A DNA stretch of 37,970 nt, taken from NCBI GenBank assembly GCA_040768665.1, contig JAXGMN010000086.1, positions 1-37,970 of the forward strand. Reading direction: 5' to 3'. The notes under the pieces are model-generated. The model saw only the letters and a program-made list of their open reading frames with translations. It was not told where the DNA came from and made no database searches. Shown piece by piece: positions 35,143 to 37,970 of the stretch (the first letter of the stretch is position 1; every line of letters starts with the position of its first letter). The position numbers and the translations under genes were made by a program. The DNA comes from JABWBD01 sp040768665 (lineage in GTDB: Bacteria; Planctomycetota; Planctomycetia; Pirellulales; Thermoguttaceae).

Positions 35143-37665
35143 CTACTGCTGGTATAGTCTGACCGGACCGACGAAGACCCAACTGGTTTGGTTTGAGACG
35201 CTGCCCTTTTCAATCACGCGAACCTGGATCTTGATTTCCTTTGCGTTCCCGGCAGCTTCGGTCAAATCCATGTTGATCCAGTCTTCCGCCTTCGGGTCGG
35301 CAATATCACGTTTGAAAAGAACTTTCCCGTTGGCCAGGACCTCGATAAGACGCACGTTGTGATATCTATGGTCAATCCGCGTATCCACCATGAATAGTTC
35401 CGCAAACAGTTGGCCCTTGAATTCAGGCTTCGGAACGTTCAATTCGACATAGCCGAAATCGCCCGGGGTGGAACGGGTATTCAGCGGAAGGAGAATCGCC
35501 GCCGCCCTTTGTCCATTACGTTCATAGTCGCCGACGCAATAAGCGCCGCGGGTCATCGCCGGGTTGCACGTCCAGTCAGCCGCGTCATACGTTTTCAGCG
35601 TTCCAGCCGGGACAGGCCGAGTTCTATTCGCGAAGAGCGAAGCCAGATCCCCTTCCGATGGCTCGTCAAGGAATGGCAGGAAATCCTTGACCGGTTGGTT
35701 GACGAATTTCTTCCATTGGGCGTCTTTCTCCTGGAGTTTCGTCTTCTCGATTTCTGAAACCGTGTTGCCCCTTGCCAGCCGGACGCGCCAAAGATCCAAG
35801 ACCGGCTCGATGTCCTTGAGTTCCTCCAGTTCCTTGCTGAGCCTTTCGAGCATCGCGGGAACCTTTGCATGGACCTCCGACAGATAAGCGTTGGCGGCAT
35901 CGGCGCCCTTTTCCGCCTGAATCTGCACCGCCTGGAATTCGAAATCCGCATATTCATATTCCGGATATTCAAGCGTCGCCTGCTTGCGGGCGAACTTCAA
36001 GCTGACCTGAATCGGCTCCAGGTATTGATAAACCAATCGTTCCCTGCCAATTGCCGTTTCTTCGGGAGATCCGTCTGCCAGGGCGGCAGCCAGCTTGTCC
36101 AACCGGTTGAGCAACTCCAGAGCCTTCGTCCGATTCTCCGGGCTTTTCAGGCGAACAAGCGTATTCTCCGGCGCGCGGAAACTTGTGCGGTCAGGCATCC
36201 AATAGAGTTGCTTGAGCTCGACCCAGGTTTCGTCGAACTCGCGAATGATGGCGACCTGGGACGGCCCCCAGACATAATCATAAATGGAATCGCGCAGCCT
36301 CGGCCAGTCGCAATCCTTGGGGTTCCAGCCCCACTGACCGAACATGCCCAGGGCGTATTCCGCCGGCCAGCCGCCGCACAAGGCCCATAGATTGATCCGA
36401 TCCGTATACAAATCCGCGTCACGGATGTTCTCGAATTCGGGATAACCCCAACCCGGGGTGATCGGCAGGAGGTTCATGTAACTTGGCTTGCCGTCCTTGC
36501 GCTGCGTCGTCAGGATCGCGGAAGAATGGATGAACCCGGCCTTCGGGTCTGGATAGCTCGTTTCGCAGTAGTTGTACCACCAGGCCGGCTTGCTCTTCAG
36601 TCCCATCTTCCGGCACAACTCATAATCCGCCTTGCAGGGAACGCGGGTGAAGATCCACGAACCGGTATTGAACGGCTCGATTTGCGCCATCGCCCAGTTG
36701 AGCGGCTTATCGATGGTCGTATACTCGGCGCCGCCCGGGGTAAACATCATGTTGATTCCGGTCATGCCGGTTTTCTTCATGTAGTCGGAAGCGTACTGGG
36801 CCAGGCGGACAGGGTTTTGCCCTCCGCCTGTATCATCCATGGAAACCCATATTCCGTCGCAACCAAGTTTGATCAACTCGTCAAACGTCTGGGTCAGTTT
36901 TGAATAGTCGCCTTCCGGCAGTTGGCAGGAAACGGTTCCATACACAAAGAACGCCCGTTTCTTGTACTCCTTGAAGACGCGGTGGAACAATTCCGTATCG
37001 ATCGGCTTGCCGGGTGGGCAGCCCATCGACGATTTGCGCGCATCCATCTTCACGGTGGCCTGCTGGTCCGGATTGTCGCGGAAATCACTGAAATTGATGC
37101 GCGCGTGAACATAGGCGTCCAGTTGACCGGGCTGAATCTGCTGGGCCATGACCGAATGGGGACGCCCGCGCCACGGAATGCTCGGCCAGTCCTTCACCGC
37201 CGCAACGGTAACCTTGGCAACGCCGTCAGCGCCCTTTTTCATCAAGTCAAAGAACGCCTCACCGCCATAGATCAATCCGCCCATGTCCGCCCCACGGATG
37301 GTAATCCAGTCGACATCGTTGCGCTTTGCAAAGGCAATGGTAAACCCATTGAACGGCAAGTCTTCCATGAGTGTGCCGGAAAACTCGTACACCTGCTTTA
37401 CGGAACCGCCCAGTTCGTCGGCCGTCAAGACCGGGAAGGTCTGTTTGAAGCGGCGTTCGATATGCGTCTGCAAACGGCCGGCCGCGTAAAGTTCCTGTTC
37501 GGAAGCGCCGGGGGCAACAACAATGGCCGCCGTTTGCGCCGTACCCAAAACCAGTGTGTCGCCCGAGGCCCTGTACTCCTTCGGCCGCGGGACCATCGGA
37601 CAGTCCTCTGCAAGGACAACTGCGCTCAACCAAACCAACGCACAAGACAAAAGTGGTGTCTTCAT
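35143..37665 (-). CDS. Secreted GH84-like beta-N-acetylglucosaminidase-type glycosidase
   Basis: An 840-residue protein with signal peptide 1-19. An N-terminal GH20b/GH84-type domain (CPMVPRPKEYRASGDTLVLG, TIRGADMGGLIYGGEAFFDL) leads into a TIM barrel. The aspartate pair D276-D277 in CDGIWVSMDDTGGG sits where GH84 enzymes carry their catalytic pair. A long helical region (about 530-650) and a C-terminal beta-sandwich (YVELNVPKPEFKGQLFAELF) follow. GH84 enzymes remove GlcNAc by substrate-assisted catalysis; the exact substrate here is unknown. The ATG at 37665 has GGGGGAG seven bases upstream and overlaps the stop of the small frame before it as ATGA. The frame is open further upstream but without start signals. 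Confidence 0.82.
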   Translation of the reverse strand: MKTPLLSCALVWLSAVVLAEDCPMVPRPKEYRASGDTLVLGTAQTAAIVVAPGASEQELYAAGRLQTHIERRFKQTFPVLTADELGGSVKQVYEFSGTLMEDLPFNGFTIAFAKRNDVDWITIRGADMGGLIYGGEAFFDLMKKGADGVAKVTVAAVKDWPSIPWRGRPHSVMAQQIQPGQLDAYVHARINFSDFRDNPDQQATVKMDARKSSMGCPPGKPIDTELFHRVFKEYKKRAFFVYGTVSCQLPEGDYSKLTQTFDELIKLGCDGIWVSMDDTGGGQNPVRLAQYASDYMKKTGMTGINMMFTPGGAEYTTIDKPLNWAMAQIEPFNTGSWIFTRVPCKADYELCRKMGLKSKPAWWYNYCETSYPDPKAGFIHSSAILTTQRKDGKPSYMNLLPITPGWGYPEFENIRDADLYTDRINLWALCGGWPAEYALGMFGQWGWNPKDCDWPRLRDSIYDYVWGPSQVAIIREFDETWVELKQLYWMPDRTSFRAPENTLVRLKSPENRTKALELLNRLDKLAAALADGSPEETAIGRERLVYQYLEPIQVSLKFARKQATLEYPEYEYADFEFQAVQIQAEKGADAANAYLSEVHAKVPAMLERLSKELEELKDIEPVLDLWRVRLARGNTVSEIEKTKLQEKDAQWKKFVNQPVKDFLPFLDEPSEGDLASLFANRTRPVPAGTLKTYDAADWTCNPAMTRGAYCVGDYERNGQRAAAILLPLNTRSTPGDFGYVELNVPKPEFKGQLFAELFMVDTRIDHRYHNVRLIEVLANGKVLFKRDIADPKAEDWINMDLTEAAGNAKEIKIQVRVIEKGSVSNQTSWVFVGPVRLYQQ

Positions 37666-37835
37666 AGGTTCTCCCCCAAGCTGGCCAACATGGAGATCGG
37701 AAACTCGCGCGGCGCCCCATCCACCATGGCCGCCCCGGCGCGAATCGCCACGGGTGACTCGGCGCGCCCGCCAGGGACCATTCCCAGGTGCCAGAGCAGG
37801 ACAACGATCGACAGTGATGGGGTTCTCAGCCACAT
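37662..37835 (-). pseudogene. Neutral ceramidase-like N-terminal stub (57 aa)
   Basis: A signal peptide (MWLRTPSLSIVVLLWHLGMV, cleavage after GGRA) is followed by VAIRAGAAMVDGAPREFPIS, which resembles the AGAAxVDITPxxFP opening of neutral/alkaline ceramidase-like proteins. It then stops after SMLASLGENL. GGGAGG lies nine bases before the ATG. The TGA overlaps the ATG of the GH84-like gene, so the stub may serve as a coupling leader. Either the ceramidase gene was deleted down to its N-terminus or this is a true short leader peptide. Confidence 0.5.
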
Positions 37836-37890
37836 GAGACATTCCTCCCTTCGTAGTAAAAGGTCGTGACGGGATGAAAGCCCAAGCGGC

Positions 37891-37920
37891 ATTGTCCATC
37901 CCAGTTGTCATGCGTGTCAA
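37891..37920 (-). promoter_or_regulatory. Possible promoter of the leftward glycosidase operon
   Basis: Reading leftward, TTGACA (37920-37915) is a perfect -35. GACAAT (37896-37891) is a partial -10 at 18 bp. It lies about 55 bp before the first start codon of the operon. Confidence 0.35.
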
Positions 37921-37970
37921 CCGGCAGCTTCTTGGCAATGCGAGCAGCGTTCGTTCCAAGCTTGCCTCGC

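Noticed and set aside
1..37970. tRNA or rRNA genes, or an integrase attachment site
   Set aside because: No cloverleaf-like sequence with a GGTTCRA arm, no rRNA motif and no tyrosine or serine integrase gene was seen by eye; a covariance-model scan was not possible here.

Overview
The window is a GC-rich, heavily rearranged piece of a bacterial chromosome or large accessory region. The secreted carbohydrate-active enzymes (GH53-, GH106-, GH84- and GH43/32-like proteins, a beta-helix protein, a DUF4838 fragment), the zinc-ribbon TIR-STAND protein and the many transposon families resemble what is common in Planctomycetota, Verrucomicrobiota and Lentisphaerota. That placement is inferred from gene style only; there is no rRNA or marker gene here.

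Layout. (1) 1-2773: the C-terminal part of a hybrid histidine kinase, cut at its HATPase domain by an IS1380-family element. (2) 2774-11510: a REP-associated tyrosine transposase (RAYT) remnant and a second, decayed RAYT unit, both interrupted by the same IS4-family element at the same 11-bp site but in opposite orientations. Between them lie glutamate dehydrogenase and a GAF / PPDK-N ATP-grasp / nucleotidyltransferase fusion, separated by a good terminator. (3) 11649-21957: a FAD oxidoreductase remnant, then a polysaccharide (probably pectin rhamnogalacturonan) cluster: GH53-like galactanase, beta-helix protein and a GH106-like rhamnosidase split cleanly by an IS1634-family element, followed by a convergent secreted protein of unknown function. 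(4) 21958-25510: a graveyard with an orphan TSCPD (NrdJ C-terminal) domain, an excisionase-like HTH protein, a 5'-truncated transposase, a DUF5372-like fragment and a decayed IS91-family element. (5) 25488-32147: the most interesting accessory block: an enhancer-binding-protein-like AAA+ fragment whose start codon comes from the IS91 end, a zinc-ribbon/TIR/STAND ATPase, a tandem-TIR protein, a pair of coupled small genes, and an ATPase with a C-terminal nuclease-like domain preceded by tandem palindromes. (6) 32332-37970: a Tat-type GH43/32-like protein, an MFS transporter stub cut by a 362-bp IS91 end containing a 52-bp perfect palindrome, and a leftward operon of a ceramidase-like stub, a GH84-like enzyme and a truncated DUF4838 protein.

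Functionally, the CAZyme genes suggest degradation of pectin side chains and amino-sugar glycans. The TIR-STAND plus tandem-TIR pair looks like a candidate NAD-targeting anti-phage system. IS1380, IS4, IS1634, IS91, RAYT and a sixth transposase type have all broken genes here, and several breakpoints can be read to the base.
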